Assembly: GCA_010405405.1 (NCBI GenBank)
Contig: MU004232.1
Coordinates: 453,481-517,480, forward strand
Reading direction: 5' to 3'
From: Microthyrium microscopicum
Lineage: Eukaryota; Ascomycota; Dothideomycetes; Microthyriales; Microthyriaceae
DNA: 64,000 bases
Shown: piece by piece, positions 10,672 to 21,789 of the stretch
How the letters are laid out: every line of letters begins with the position of its first letter
How positions within the stretch are numbered: position 1 is the first letter of the stretch
The notes under the pieces: generated by a model
Told to the model about the DNA's origin: nothing
The model's database searches: none
The model's input: only the letters and a program-made list of their open reading frames with translations
Made by a program: the position numbers and the translations under genes

Positions 10672-11801
10672 TTCAATCAAATTTGTGCTAATCGACCCTT
10701 TTTTGGCCAAGTGCCTAATGCTTCCCTAGCAACGTTTTGACAGAAATACGACGAGGGAACTGAAATGCGAGTATAGCGATACTTAAAATTCTGCGGCGGT
10801 CAAATGCACGTCGTAATCAATGATAACTTGTCCACCGAGAATCAAAGTCGTTGTGCGTGACACAACGGAGAGCTGTGCAGGATCACCGCTAAGAGATCTA
10901 TATTTCGGCGGTACATTATTTGCAAGATGTAACAAGTCCCAACACTAGAATGCCGAAGCCTGGGGAAGTTGAGCTGGTTTAAAAACTGGAGTGCTCTGAT
11001 GACTTGTCGTTGAACCAGAATTTGGGAAACATGACGACTGAATACGGGCCAAAGAGCCGACACGTTGGCCTACACCAACCTTGGTATCGATGATTAGTTC
11101 AAGTCAGCACGAGTGATTACAAGGTTACATTCGAGGTAGTTCCACGTCAGTATTTGGATATTGAATCCTGTTGTCCTTGAAGCAGTGGATCTGGCGGTTC
11201 AACATCATTACAACGCTGAAATTGCTTGGATCTTAAAACATGAAAGCTACGACCGGTACATTTTGCCCAAGGGTGCTCTTTCTCTACTACATAATATTGA
11301 TTACTTAAGTACCTAATCTACCTATTAGCCACATGCGCTCTGTCCTTACACAAACGGTAATCAAGAGACGAGGCCAGCTTCATGTTCGTTCAATGTTGGC
11401 TACATCAGTGGAATCATTGTCATAGTCATATTTCTACCCCGAGGACCCTTTGACCTAGCCGCTCTCCTCGCGTAATCGGTATCGCAAAGGTGCAAAGTCT
11501 GCTTAGATTTTCGTGGTACTCTGTCCAATATCCGGGACAAAGATAGAACATCAGCTGTGTAGGGCCCATCAGTTGAAGACCCGTAAGTCCGGGGACCAGG
11601 TCAATGTTACTGTTGATTATTGGAAAAGATGAATAGCTACCTAGGTACCTACCTACCTAAGGTACTTACTTAAGGGACCACAGCAGCTGCTGTTTAGTCT
11701 TGGAGGTCCAACCATATACAAATTATATAAAGTAAATCTTTGGCTACTTCCCATCCCAATTCTATTCCGCTCACTGTCCGTCGCAATCCATTACTCAAAC
11801 G
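10672..11801. other. 1.1 kb without a gene
   Basis: 3' region of M1 and promoter of A2. A palindromic tract CTACCTAGGTACCTACC lies at about 11638-11655. A TATATAAA-like stretch at about 11724 may be the A2 TATA box. Nothing coding supported. Confidence 0.5.
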
Positions 11802-12890
11802 ATGAAGGAACTCATAGTCCTGACGATTTTAGCATGTAATGTTGTGGCTCATGCAATTTCACAGCCGAAAGGCTCAGACATGCAAAGCCAAGAAACAAGC
11901 ATCGATGGTAAGAAACAAATCGATTTTCGCGGGTTCTAAATCCATGTCTCCTCGTACAGTGCATTCTTCTTTCGCTTCAAGAAAAGTGCTAACTGTATCT
12001 ACTCAGGCGGGAATTCTTTCGTCCCCTGGGCTCCTGAGAGCCCTCCCATGTACCAACCGAATATCTCTTACGTCTGCCCACCGCCTAAGAACATCACGGA
12101 TGGGTCTCTCCTATCAAAACAAGAAACCGTCACCAGAGACTCTATTCGCCTCGCATACACGCATTATGCGCATACTTTGAACACATGTCAATCTCTAGTA
12201 GAATTTGCTCAAAAGAACGTGTCAGCTCCATTCAGGCCGGAACATTTGAGTCGATACGTCAGAACTCTCAACGACAGCAAGGGCTCTTTGATTATTGCTA
12301 TAAAAGCGATGAAGAAAAACGAACGAACCTATGAATGGACATATCAGTGTCGGTGTTTTCCATGCCCTCAATATAATATAAGCTCAAGTCACACCCCGTC
12401 TTTTGAATGCGATTTCGAAAAGGCTTATGCTCCAGAGTGTAGATACCAGCAATCGCTGTCTGCCAACTCGTCATGGGAAGAGATGGAAGCCCAGCTGAAA
12501 GCCGGTAATCCGTTTGTTGGCGACCATACATCCACAGGCCCCGAGACAAACAGCACGAGATGGGAATCTCATGGCTGGTGGCCAACCCCGGAGCATGAGG
12601 AGGTCTCTGAAATCATGAAGAGCTATTACCGTCGAACAGCAGGGTCATGTAATGATATCGCACAGTTCGAAGGCGTCCCTATAAACGAGTGGCCTCGTTT
12701 ATTGCCTGAACTCGTCGAGATTTTGAAAAACACAAAAACATTGACTATGGAAGCTATCAGAGCACTTGAGCCCCGAGTAGGAGTTTCCGGACATTCCATT
12801 AGTGAATCAAAAAGATTCTGGAGGGATGACTTGAAGACGACAGTCGCGGAATGTAGATGTCCTTTCGGCCGGATCTATGGATATGAATGA
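11802..12890 (+). CDS. secreted family A repeat protein, A2
   Basis: Exons 11802-11907 and 12007-12890 join across a 99-nt intron (GGTAAG donor, CTAAC branch, CTCAG acceptor, phase 1) into 329 residues. A signal peptide (MKELIVLTILACNVVAHA) precedes two family A units. The first is about residues 88-138, beginning HYAHTLNTCQSLVEF and ending with an LNDSK segment. The second is about 245-295, YYRRTAGSCNDIAQFEGVP then WPRLLPELVEILKNTKT. Between them is a Cys-rich insert and an AYAPECR...SWEEM module that A3 also has. The first unit resembles the odd-numbered units of A3 and the second the even-numbered ones. Several N-glycosylation sequons fit a secreted protein. No known domain. Confidence 0.75.
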
Positions 12891-12929
12891 TGAGAAGAGT
12901 ATTACTTCAAGGTGGTATCAAGTGCGATG

Positions 12930-12931
<2 letters not shown>

Positions 12932-12965
<34 letters not shown>
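12932..12965 (+). repeat. (AG)17 microsatellite
   Basis: 34 nt of uninterrupted AG dinucleotide just 3' of A2. Confidence 0.95.
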
Positions 12966-12968
<3 letters not shown>

Positions 12969-13274
12969 TATCTTCTAATTAGTGACGTCGGTGGTAGCCA
13001 TCGCCAGGGATGGCAGTGTGTCATATATTTGACTGTTTGACCGTCAGCTGCGATCACTTTCACAAGGGTGTTTTTGATATCGAGTGCGATAGTTACCATA
13101 GAAGCTTTTGATTATCGAGTGCTCTAATCCTGATCAACGCCGATGGGAGCTACAGAGATAAGACGAGTATAGGAGAGGAAGAGCATTAATGTTCATATAG
13201 GTGTTGTAGGAAGCGTATCTAAGAATATCCCGTCTCCCATCGCATCCGCTATTTCCCATGCAACCTTAAAAGCA

Positions 13275-14270
13275 CTATACTAGGCCTGTGGGAGGAGCGG
13301 GTGGCCCAGTCCCACTCCTCCTTCTCCTTTCGCGCTCAATGACGCCGGGCACGTCATCGCTCCTGCGACTTTCGGCATTATACGGCAGCATTTGGTAGTC
13401 GCGATTTTCCTGTTCGCGCCCCAACCAGTATCTGCGACCCACGCCGACCATGAGCCTTCCTATTTGGCCCTTGAGGCCTTCCCCTTGCGGGCGACTTGCC
13501 GAAAATGGGTCGTCTGCCAGATCGTCCTTACCGTCCTTAGCAGTTGACCATGGAGCGAAGCTGCCTATCGAGGCAATTTGAATTTGATGGCGTAAGACTT
13601 GGCGCGCATAGGCAAGAACGACGAGGATTGCGTAGAATCGCAGCAGCCAAAAACCGCAAACCATGAAAATGCTCATTGAACCGGAACTAGTGATCATGGA
13701 ACCTGCCAATCCTGGAAGTTGGGGCTTGCCGGTTACGCCCACTGCGATGGCGGATTGGGCAGGTGCTATTCCCGGTTTCGGTGCTGCGAGGACTTCCACG
13801 TGCGTGATGTTATCTTGTGGGTAATTGATACCGCTAGTATCGCCTACGATCCAACTGCTGGGACTTTTCTTGGAGCCATCGCTCCCCTTGGAGGCAAGTA
13901 CGACGAACCAGGTGACTCCAAACATGGCAGTGTAGGCCGCGTTGACGATGCTGTCCATGACGTATAGGTATGCGAAAGCGAGACAGTGCCATGCGCTTTG
14001 CGCTCGTACGGGACCAGCGAAGTATATGGTAGCGATGAGAACCGGAAGAGAGTATATGTACATCGAGAGCTGGGCAGCAGATAGGTGGAAGCCGGTCAGA
14101 AGCGCCAATATACCGTAAACCGCGGTGACTTTGTTAATGATTTGGGTCAGAAGGATAAGAGCTGTGCCGGTTCGTAAGGACATGAAGTGCATGAATTTCT
14201 GGCATAGAGTTAGCAAGATCCGTCCAAATAATCATAAAGGTTGGGTAGAATTTACGGTTGGTCGAGGCAT
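13275..14270 (-). CDS. kei1: Kei1, IPC synthase regulatory subunit
   Basis: Exons 14270-14256 and 14198-13275 (minus) join across a 57-nt intron (GTAAAT donor, GCTAAC branch, GCCAG acceptor, phase 0) into 312 residues. The tiny first exon encodes MPRPT, and exon 2 continues KFMHFMSLRTGTALI. The LRTG...INKVTAVYGILALLTG and QLSMYIYSLPVL segments are characteristic of Kei1 (DUF1753). In yeast Kei1 binds Aur1 in the Golgi and is needed for inositol phosphorylceramide synthesis. Four hydrophobic spans are visible, then a polar C-terminal tail with a basic ERERRRR cluster. Length is near that of other filamentous-fungal orthologues. It is an ordinary conserved gene next to accessory block 1. Confidence 0.88.
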
Positions 14271-14547
14271 CTTCAAAGCGCTTCGCCACGCCATCTTGAA
14301 CGAGTTTCGGATGTTAAAGCAGGCTGTGATATTGCTGAAGAGGAGTGTTAGAGGTGTATGATATGGGAGCGCAGTATGAGAAGGTGGCGGCAGAGATTGA
14401 CGGTAATCAGAAAGCTTGTGATGAGTTAGAGGAAAGACTGAAGTCGCAAGATTGAAGAGAGGAGGTTTGGATCAATGCCAAGATCTGGTCCGTGCTGAGG
14501 GGCCTGATCCGAAACTTCCGAAACACGCGACCATAGAGCAAGCAACC

Positions 14548-14752
14548 GCACGACAAAATAACTGGCGTTCTCCCATCAACTTCGCTGGCTCCCACGAAAG
14601 CTTTCAATCAAGAGGGGTTATACTTTTCATCGCATCCAATAAAATATCCAAGTCTGGACGCCATATAACAATTAAAGTACTCAATACTAGAGCGTGTTGT
14701 GTAGGAGCTATTAAAGTCAATAGCGGCACGCCCTTTATCTTGTCCATCGGTT
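14548..14752 (+). repeat. dispersed repeat copy R2
   Basis: 205 bp, ungapped alignment with R1 (7151-7355) in the same orientation. Noncoding. Confidence 0.65.
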
Positions 14753-14773
14753 GAGCAAGTAGGTAAACCCAGT

Positions 14774-14938
14774 GACAAAATAACAGGCGCGCTCCCATCA
14801 AGTATGATGTCTACCATCTGCTACTCTTTATTAGCAGGTGCTTTATTTCCTACTCAATTCATGAAATATCCGAGTCATTATCGACGGCGACAGGAGCCAT
14901 CTTAGCTATCAAAGTGCCAGTTGTTTTGTCGATTTGTA
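14774..14938 (+). repeat. degenerate repeat copy R3
   Basis: Begins GACAAAATAAC.GGCG..CTCCCATCAA like R2 and shares the GAAATATCC.AGTC, GGAGC and CTTGTCC/TTTGTCG segments in order, with small gaps. A further start-like fragment lies at about 14952. R2, R3 and that fragment form a short decayed tandem. Confidence 0.45.
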
Positions 14939-15259
14939 GGCACCCGACTGATCGGAAAAATAGTTGGCGCATCTCCATCACCTACGGACAGTAAACTCTG
15001 TAACCGATAGAAGACATTGTTTCTCATGGAAGAGGGCCATTGATACTTCAATTCGTTGACGTCTACAATTCAGAAAAGCAATGATCGGCCAATTATGTCT
15101 AACAGAGATTCAAGCTGGTGGACGAAGTCTAAGATCTCTATTCCCAAATCTTCCATCTACTCCGCTGCCTTGTCAAACTCCCCATTTCCGCTACTTGCAT
15201 AAGAATCAGGAATCAATTTGAACGACCTGAGAATCGAGTTGGCTGTACATGGGACCTGT

Positions 15260-16254
15260 TCAGATATCAACCATGCCTACAGCCTCACGCAATCCTCTGG
15301 CATCACCCTTTCCTCCATGCTTCTTGATGAACTCGAGCAGCACACCGTTCAACTTCTCGGCATGTGTCCAGGTTGGAGCATGATATCCACCATCAACGAC
15401 CTCGGTCGTGACGCTGGCATTCTTGAGGTGCTCAATATCTTGCTTCGCGACACCCTCAGTGAAGATCTTGTCTTCCCCGCCACGAATCCATAGGACAGGA
15501 CATGTGATTGCATCAAGTCGCAGATGAAGGCAATCTCTAGTGATCAGAGCAATTGACGCCTCGACGAACTTCTTGCGTCCAGTATCTCCGGTGTAGTATT
15601 TATTGCTATCTTCGAACACAAGCTTCTTGTCAGCAGCTGTACCGTCGGGTCCAAGAGACAGATCCGCGGAACCTTGAACAATTGCCGATGGTAGTGCAAA
15701 GTTGGCATCGGTCGCAGAGAGACCGGATATTGTCTGCGTCAACATGCCGGCAAAGTCAATTGAGCCAAGCTCTGTAATATGCGAACCATTGGCGGACAAG
15801 GTGGTCGAGACGGGAATGAGTCCAAGCACCTTCATATCATTAGTGAGTGTGATGGTCATATAATGGTGTGACGTACACGATCCGGTGCCAACAGAGCCAT
15901 GCGAGCAGCAATCCAGCCTGCTTGACTGCTTCCCAAGACAAACACTTTCTTCACACCCAGAGAGTCAAGAGCTTGCCAGAAAGCAATCGCTGAATCCCAG
16001 GCGGTAAAGCAGGGACTTCTGGTTGATGTGTTCCCATGGCCCAACGGCTCCATGGCGATCAGATTCGCTACTTCGCCCAGCGCCTCATCGTTCAATTGAG
16101 GACGGAAGAAGGTAGTGGAGGTGATGAAGGGAGGAATCAGAACCACTGTGGGCTTGGAGTTCGCCAGAGTCTTTCGGTTCATCACATAGCCAACTTTCGT
16201 ACCACCAAGGTGACCGACGTGGACTGTCTTGCTGTTTGGAGCTTCAGAGGCCAT
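15260..16254 (-). CDS. alpha/beta-hydrolase
   Basis: Exons 16254-15877 and 15829-15260 (minus) join across a 47-nt intron (GTACGT donor, phase 0) into 315 residues. The N-terminal half has the core strand VVLIPPFITSTTFF and the nucleophile elbow VLGSSQAGW with Ser110 as likely nucleophile, though the usual GxSxG is GxSxA here. The C-terminal half has the acid loop in GGEDKIF and the catalytic His in GGYHAP. No signal peptide, so it is probably cytosolic. It resembles generic epoxide-hydrolase or esterase-like fungal enzymes, and the substrate cannot be inferred. It is divergent from URB1 with a 0.6-kb shared upstream region. Confidence 0.82.
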
Positions 16255-16872
16255 GATTGCAATATTGGCGTCAATAGAAAAGTTGGAAATGAGAGATGAG
16301 AGTCACAGATGAATGGGGAACGATTCAATGGGTTTATAAAGCGATAACCCCACGACTGATTAGACTTGTAAACAAGTGAGCAGGCTCTTGAAAGCTCCAA
16401 CGGGGATGAGATGGTATGACCAGGTAGCTTTGTACCCGCTTGATCTTTACATAGTACTCTAAAAGAGCGGGGGAGGGGAATGCATGAGAGTGGTGTCAGA
16501 GGTATGTGCCAGTGCCTTAAGGCCAGAGGCGGCTGGCCGATTGGCAGTTTAAGGCGCATGGCATGAAGTAAAGCGCGGATCAATGGACTTATTTGTGTCA
16601 CAAGATTTTGATAGGAGTGGGACGAAGATGGTACTATCGTGTGCACAGGAGGTCCTTGCGAGCATTTGAGCGTGCCGCTTCCATGACGTTTAACAGGCTG
16701 GCTCCATCTTATCTTATTCCCCGCGCTAGATTAGATCATCTAGCGTAGATTGATTAGATCTTATCTTCCCGCCTTATTTTTCTACAACTCCAAAAAGTTA
16801 AAACTTCCATTCTTGTCAACTGGCGATTTTTTACACCCCTCGAACGCGTGGGGCTTTGACAACCCTTGAATC
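16255..16872. other. bidirectional promoter region
   Basis: Shared upstream DNA of the hydrolase and URB1. No RNA gene or extra ORF supported. Confidence 0.5.
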
Positions 16873-19800
16873 ATGTCTAAGCGATCCCATCCTCGCGATG
16901 GCGAAGCCATTCAAAACACGCCTAACAAGCGACAAAAATCAGATGCACTGGAGGCACCAGCCCCCAGTATCAAAACAGCCCGTGATATTCACATGTTGTT
17001 GGCCTTCCACCAAGATGCTCCCCAATTGAGACTGGGTAAGCTGCTAGCTGCAGCGCTACATATAGATACATATCAGCTAACTTATTCTAGGCATCAAGCA
17101 TTTCAAGATTTTTCTTGAGACAATTCTGTACCCGCAAGATGAGGCTCTGGTTTCCGTCCATCTTCAACTCCTCCAGCAATACTTGGATTTTCAAAAACCA
17201 AGGGACATTGGAAGCGAAGAAGCATCTCATGTTCAGGATCTTATTCAAACCTTGGAGTTTGCATCTCAGAAAAATGAAGATGGTTTATTTTCTGCTGCCG
17301 TTGCCATTCTTGCTCTTCTCCTCAAGTCTATTTCCAATCAAATTGACCTTCGAGATCACGGCTTAGGAATTTGTCGTTCCGTTCTTGAATCAAATGCTCC
17401 TACGTTGATGTTCAAGGTTCTCTCAAATCCAAGGCATCGGGACTTTATGCTTTTACCATGCTATCGACTTCTATCAGAAATCGTAAGCTTTGACGGCGGT
17501 GCGATGGCCCGGCAGGTCTACTCGAAAAGAGACCAGACATTTGACAGTCGAGTGCTATCTCGTCATCTAGAGTCTCGTAGTACGGATTCGGAGACGAAAA
17601 AAAAGATCAATCCAAAACCAACTCTTCGATCTAATGCAGTTCGATACCTTTTGACAAATTTCAGATTCCAGGCAGAAGGAGTCAAGATGGATATCATGAC
17701 ACACACCAACATCTCGAGAGCATTATTTAGGGGTCTATCCGATGACACTCCAGCTACAGTTGCAGAAATCTTGGAAAGCCTCGAAAAATATATCCTTCAA
17801 GATCGTCAGGTTTCTTGGTCAAGCAAAAGTCAAATGATGAACGACAAGGCTCTTTCTGACTTTGTTTTTCTCTATCGCGCAAATGTCCCAGACGAACCGA
17901 TACCAGAAATTGGAAAACCTGTTGTGGAGCTTGTCCATGAATTTCTACTCCGTGTGTGCACTTCCAAAACAGCAGGTGTTCTCCGTAATGCTAATGGATG
18001 GTATCCTAAAACCCACGCTGTCAGTGCCAAAAATCTGGACCAGGAAGCAGGAGACGAAGAGGAAGAGATTCCAGTTGAGTCAATTGATCTATATGGGCCA
18101 ACTATGAAGCATGTTCCGATGAAAAATCAAGTCCTCGCCAATCTTGCACAAAGTCTGCATCCCTACAAGTCAGAAAAGGAAAAAGAACTACTGTTGGCAA
18201 TATTTCAGGCTTCACCTGAAGTAGTTGCCGATTATTGGATCAAACGAACAAAGTTTCCCTACGACCCCAAGTTGACCGCGACTTGGATTGGCTACTCCGC
18301 ATTTATCTTTTCAGCCATACAACTCCCAGTTCCCCAGTTTCTTGGTCTCAGAAGTGCTTATTCTTCACATGCACCACCACCCCAGATTGTCATCGAAAAC
18401 ATACTTCCTCAGCCACTAAATCGAGCAAGCTTGACCAAAGGCATAAACAGTACGACAACCTTACTCCGACTTTTCACAATCCGCGTTCTTTCCGCGGCAC
18501 TTGAAAAGCTTCGATCTGTCATCGACTTGTACCAAAAAGTGGCCGACGAGGTTTCTAGCCTCGGGTGGGAGAAAGCTATACCTGCTCTAGTTAGTCTTGT
18601 TATTCGCCGATGTCCCACAATGAAGGATGTCATTCTAGCGTTTCGGCGCCTGTCAAGCAGCGATCCTTTGCAACGGGAATCCATTGCAAGACTTCTTTCG
18701 CAGTACTATGAGTTGCTCCCGCAGCTAGCACTTGAAGAACCATTTGACGTGTCTATAGCTTTAACAAAAGCCTTGGAACAGACTGAGTCTCTAGATCAAA
18801 CTTCACCAGAAGCACGCATGCAACTCGTTGAACTGGAGCATCTCATCAAGATTGCACATCGCTCGGCTAGCATGAGCTGGTGGAAACGTCCTGAGAGTCT
18901 GAAATATTCAGCATATTTGACGACGCTCTTGGTACATGTTCAGTCAAACCGAGTCGCCAGTACCGAAATCGAACATATGCTCAAATCAATTGCTCAGGAT
19001 GATGGTATCCTTCAATCTGAGACTCAAGCTTCATCTTTTGGTGCTCTAGTCCAAAGCCTGCGCGTAGCATCAAATGCTAGTGGATTCACCGGAGTTGCAG
19101 AATTTATTGATGATTGCTTGCAGAGATATACAAGCAGGCCCATCATATATGCTGATGCGCTAGATCAGTGCATCTCAGAGTGCGAAGTGGATGATGCCTT
19201 ATCAAATCCTATCAGCGTATGGATCATGACACTTCAGGGTCAATGGGCATATGTTGAAAGCAACCGGAAAGATCATGCTAAAGAGATTGCGTCCTGGCTA
19301 GGTGGCCTTCTTCGGGGTCTTATCGATTGTGGTGAAGATGAAACTATCATTTCTGCCGTCGCTGACAAGGTCGAAAATGTTGCAGAAGATAAGAAAGTAA
19401 AGAAAGCATTCACAAAAGCATTCAAGCAGAGCTCATCGAAGAAAAGCCAGACTGAGGATGAAAGCCCCAAGAACGGAATCCACGTCAACGGGATTTCCAA
19501 GGTAGACCCAGCAAAGGAGACTTTTGATATCTCAGTATTTGCACCAACTCCAGAGAAATCAACGCCGAACTTTGTGAAGTTCAAAACCGGCGATGTAATC
19601 GCCTTACTTGAATCCTCATCAATGAGCGATCTGCTCTACTGTTTGTCCTCTTCAGACAAACCAACCCGCATCCAAGCAATGACAGCAATCCAGCATCTTG
19701 GTATCCGCATCGAGTCCAGCACCCACCACGAGTCCGAAATGATATATCTCCTCCTTGGCGAGCTGGTCGAAACTAGCATCACCCACTCACCAGCCAACAC

Positions 19801-20485
19801 CGATCCGCTACCCTACGTAGTCACCGCATTTGCCGCACACGCGCTCCAAGTGCTCCTCGACCCAACATCCGCGGTCTACCCCAAGGTCGCCGCCTTTCTC
19901 ACCCTGCGACCTCGCTGGAACCATCTGAACCTCGTGCTACACTTCCTCAATGCCATCGTGCTCGCGGAGCCTGCTGAAGACACGGACGCTGCGCCCTGGA
20001 CTGAGTGCACGTTTTTGCTGAACTGGCTGAACGCTGGCTTACGAGGCCCTGCGGACGGTGCGATCTTGCGTCAAGTCGGCGCTTGGGAAGTGATGGGCGG
20101 GCTAGCAGCACATCCGTCGCTCGGTGCTTCCACGGCTACTGCGCCTGGCGGTCCTACCGAAGAGCAGAAAGCTGGTGGAAGACAACAGAATCGCATAAGA
20201 TCGCTGGTACTGGAACTTGTAGGCAGAGCAGTATGCATTGGGGAGGGAGCGACACTGGCCACGAGGGCGGGTGCGTTTGCATGGATGGATGCGTGGGTTA
20301 GTTTGGGATGGCTTGAAAGTGAGGTAGCCGAGGCGTTGAAGGAGAAGATGTTGAGTGATGGGGGCGAGAGGGTCAGTAAATGGAGTTTTGGGCTGTTGGA
20401 GACTGAGATCAAGAAAAGCGGGGATGCCGTGGACGTCTTGAAGACAGAAGAGTTGGACGAGAGCGATGGTAGTAGTGAATCGTGA
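16873..20485 (+). CDS. URB1: Urb1/Npa1, nucleolar pre-ribosome-associated protein
   Basis: Exons 16873-17035 and 17091-20485 join across a 55-nt intron (GTAAGC donor, GCTAAC branch, TTCTAG acceptor, phase 1) into 1185 residues. A short basic N-terminus (KRQK) is followed by the Npa1 helical-repeat region from about residue 50 (IKHFKIFLETILYPQDEAL) and conserved stretches such as YDPKLTATWIGYSAFIFSAI. The C-terminal region from about residue 880 (FVKFKTGDVIALL...) matches the NopRA1-type conserved block. Urb1 acts in early assembly of the 60S ribosomal subunit in the nucleolus. Length agrees with fungal orthologues. The last 400 codons turn markedly GC-rich compared with the first part. No oddity in the frame. 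Confidence 0.88.
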
Positions 20486-21789
20486 ATACTTAATGGTAAA
20501 CACGCAACTATTGAATAGAGTCCATGCTGTTGACTGCTCTTCTGCTTTCTCTTCACCTCGCACACGCTCGAGCTCATATTGCCTATCAGTTTGCGTTTCT
20601 TTTCCAATGGCTACATTGCTTGTTGTGCAAGGTAAGTCTGTATATCCCTCGTAGGTCGCGTGTGTGTCCTTAACACTGGGCAAAAGCAGTCAGAGAACGG
20701 TTGGGCAGTTAAGGGTCCTGCACACAGTCATTACACGCGTATTCGATCAATTGGCCACTCGATTCGGAGCGGTGCGAAAAGAACAGCAGTTTCCAAGCAT
20801 GACTTTGGTGACTTAACCCCAGTGAGGCTCTGGAGTGAATTGGCGAGTCCAGACGGTCCAGTTGTATCGAGTGCCACACAAGGCCGAGACCTCGAAGCCC
20901 CCTGCCCAGATCTGGGCAGGCGTGTGGCGCTGGGAAAAATCCGCATTCACTAGCCGTTTGTGGAAAGGGGCGCAAATAACTCCAACTTCATGACATGCCA
21001 ATTCAACAGTTTGCTGCCCGTTATTATTGCCATGATTGCAACTGCTCCAGATTGTTGGAACTGGAGATGAGAGACAACGATGCTTTGCTAGCTTCTACCA
21101 CGTTGTTGATGCCGAAGGCCCTTACGATCTCTTCGGAAGGTGTCAAATTGCGAATATCACCACGTGTATTTGTCGCTCCTCAGCTCCTGCTTCAAATCTC
21201 CCGAGTATTGCGAGACCCTGCGTATGCTCACTGGTGGTTTAGGGCCCATCTAAGAATACGCGGTTGTACGAGTGAACACGCAGTTACCCGAAGCTGGAGG
21301 TCTTGGTATACATAGCGTGTCTAACCCACCCTCCATTTACTGGACCGTTCACAATGGTAAAGCTAATGGCTCCATGCCCAGAACCACATTTTCATTTCCA
21401 CATGAAGTTTTTCCTCACCAAAACCCGTGTTTGGGTCAATGAGCTGAGGCATGTCCAATGTCTTGCGGCCACTCAGGCTGACATTGGACTGGGCCCAAGA
21501 GAAGTTTCCAAGAAACACACCGCATCGTGAGCACTTCCAAAGCATATCGCCAACCTTTTCAAAGCCACATTGCTAGGCATCGCTTACTACCCAAAAGGGA
21601 AGTGTTGACATACATATCCTTCATACTCCCGAACTCAAGACTTTTCTCTTTCTCACCTCCACCCTTCCCCCCTCTCTACTTCCCTTCACTATCATTCTAG
21701 CTCAGTCATTCGTTTATCTGAGCGTTAGGATAATATTCTTTAGCTACAGTCGTTCTTTTCAACCATATTCATTTAATAATTAGCTCATA
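20486..21789. other. 1.3 kb without a gene
   Basis: 3' region of URB1 and promoter of the chitin deacetylase. Holds one 20-bp perfect palindrome (listed). A CT-rich tract at about 21640-21700 precedes the deacetylase ATG, as is common in fungal promoters. Confidence 0.5.
20901..20920. repeat. 20-bp perfect palindrome
   Basis: CCTGCCCAGATCTGGGCAGG reads identically on both strands. It could be a dimeric-factor binding site or a chance feature. Confidence 0.6.

Larger units (their letters stand above)
14271..15259. other. 1 kb gene-free, repeat-bearing
   Basis: Promoter side of kei1. Contains repeat copies R2 and R3. No gene seen. Confidence 0.5.

Noticed and set aside
20102-20683. Long minus ORFs over the URB1 3' end
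   Set aside because: They are antisense shadows of the GC-rich URB1 C-terminal coding region.
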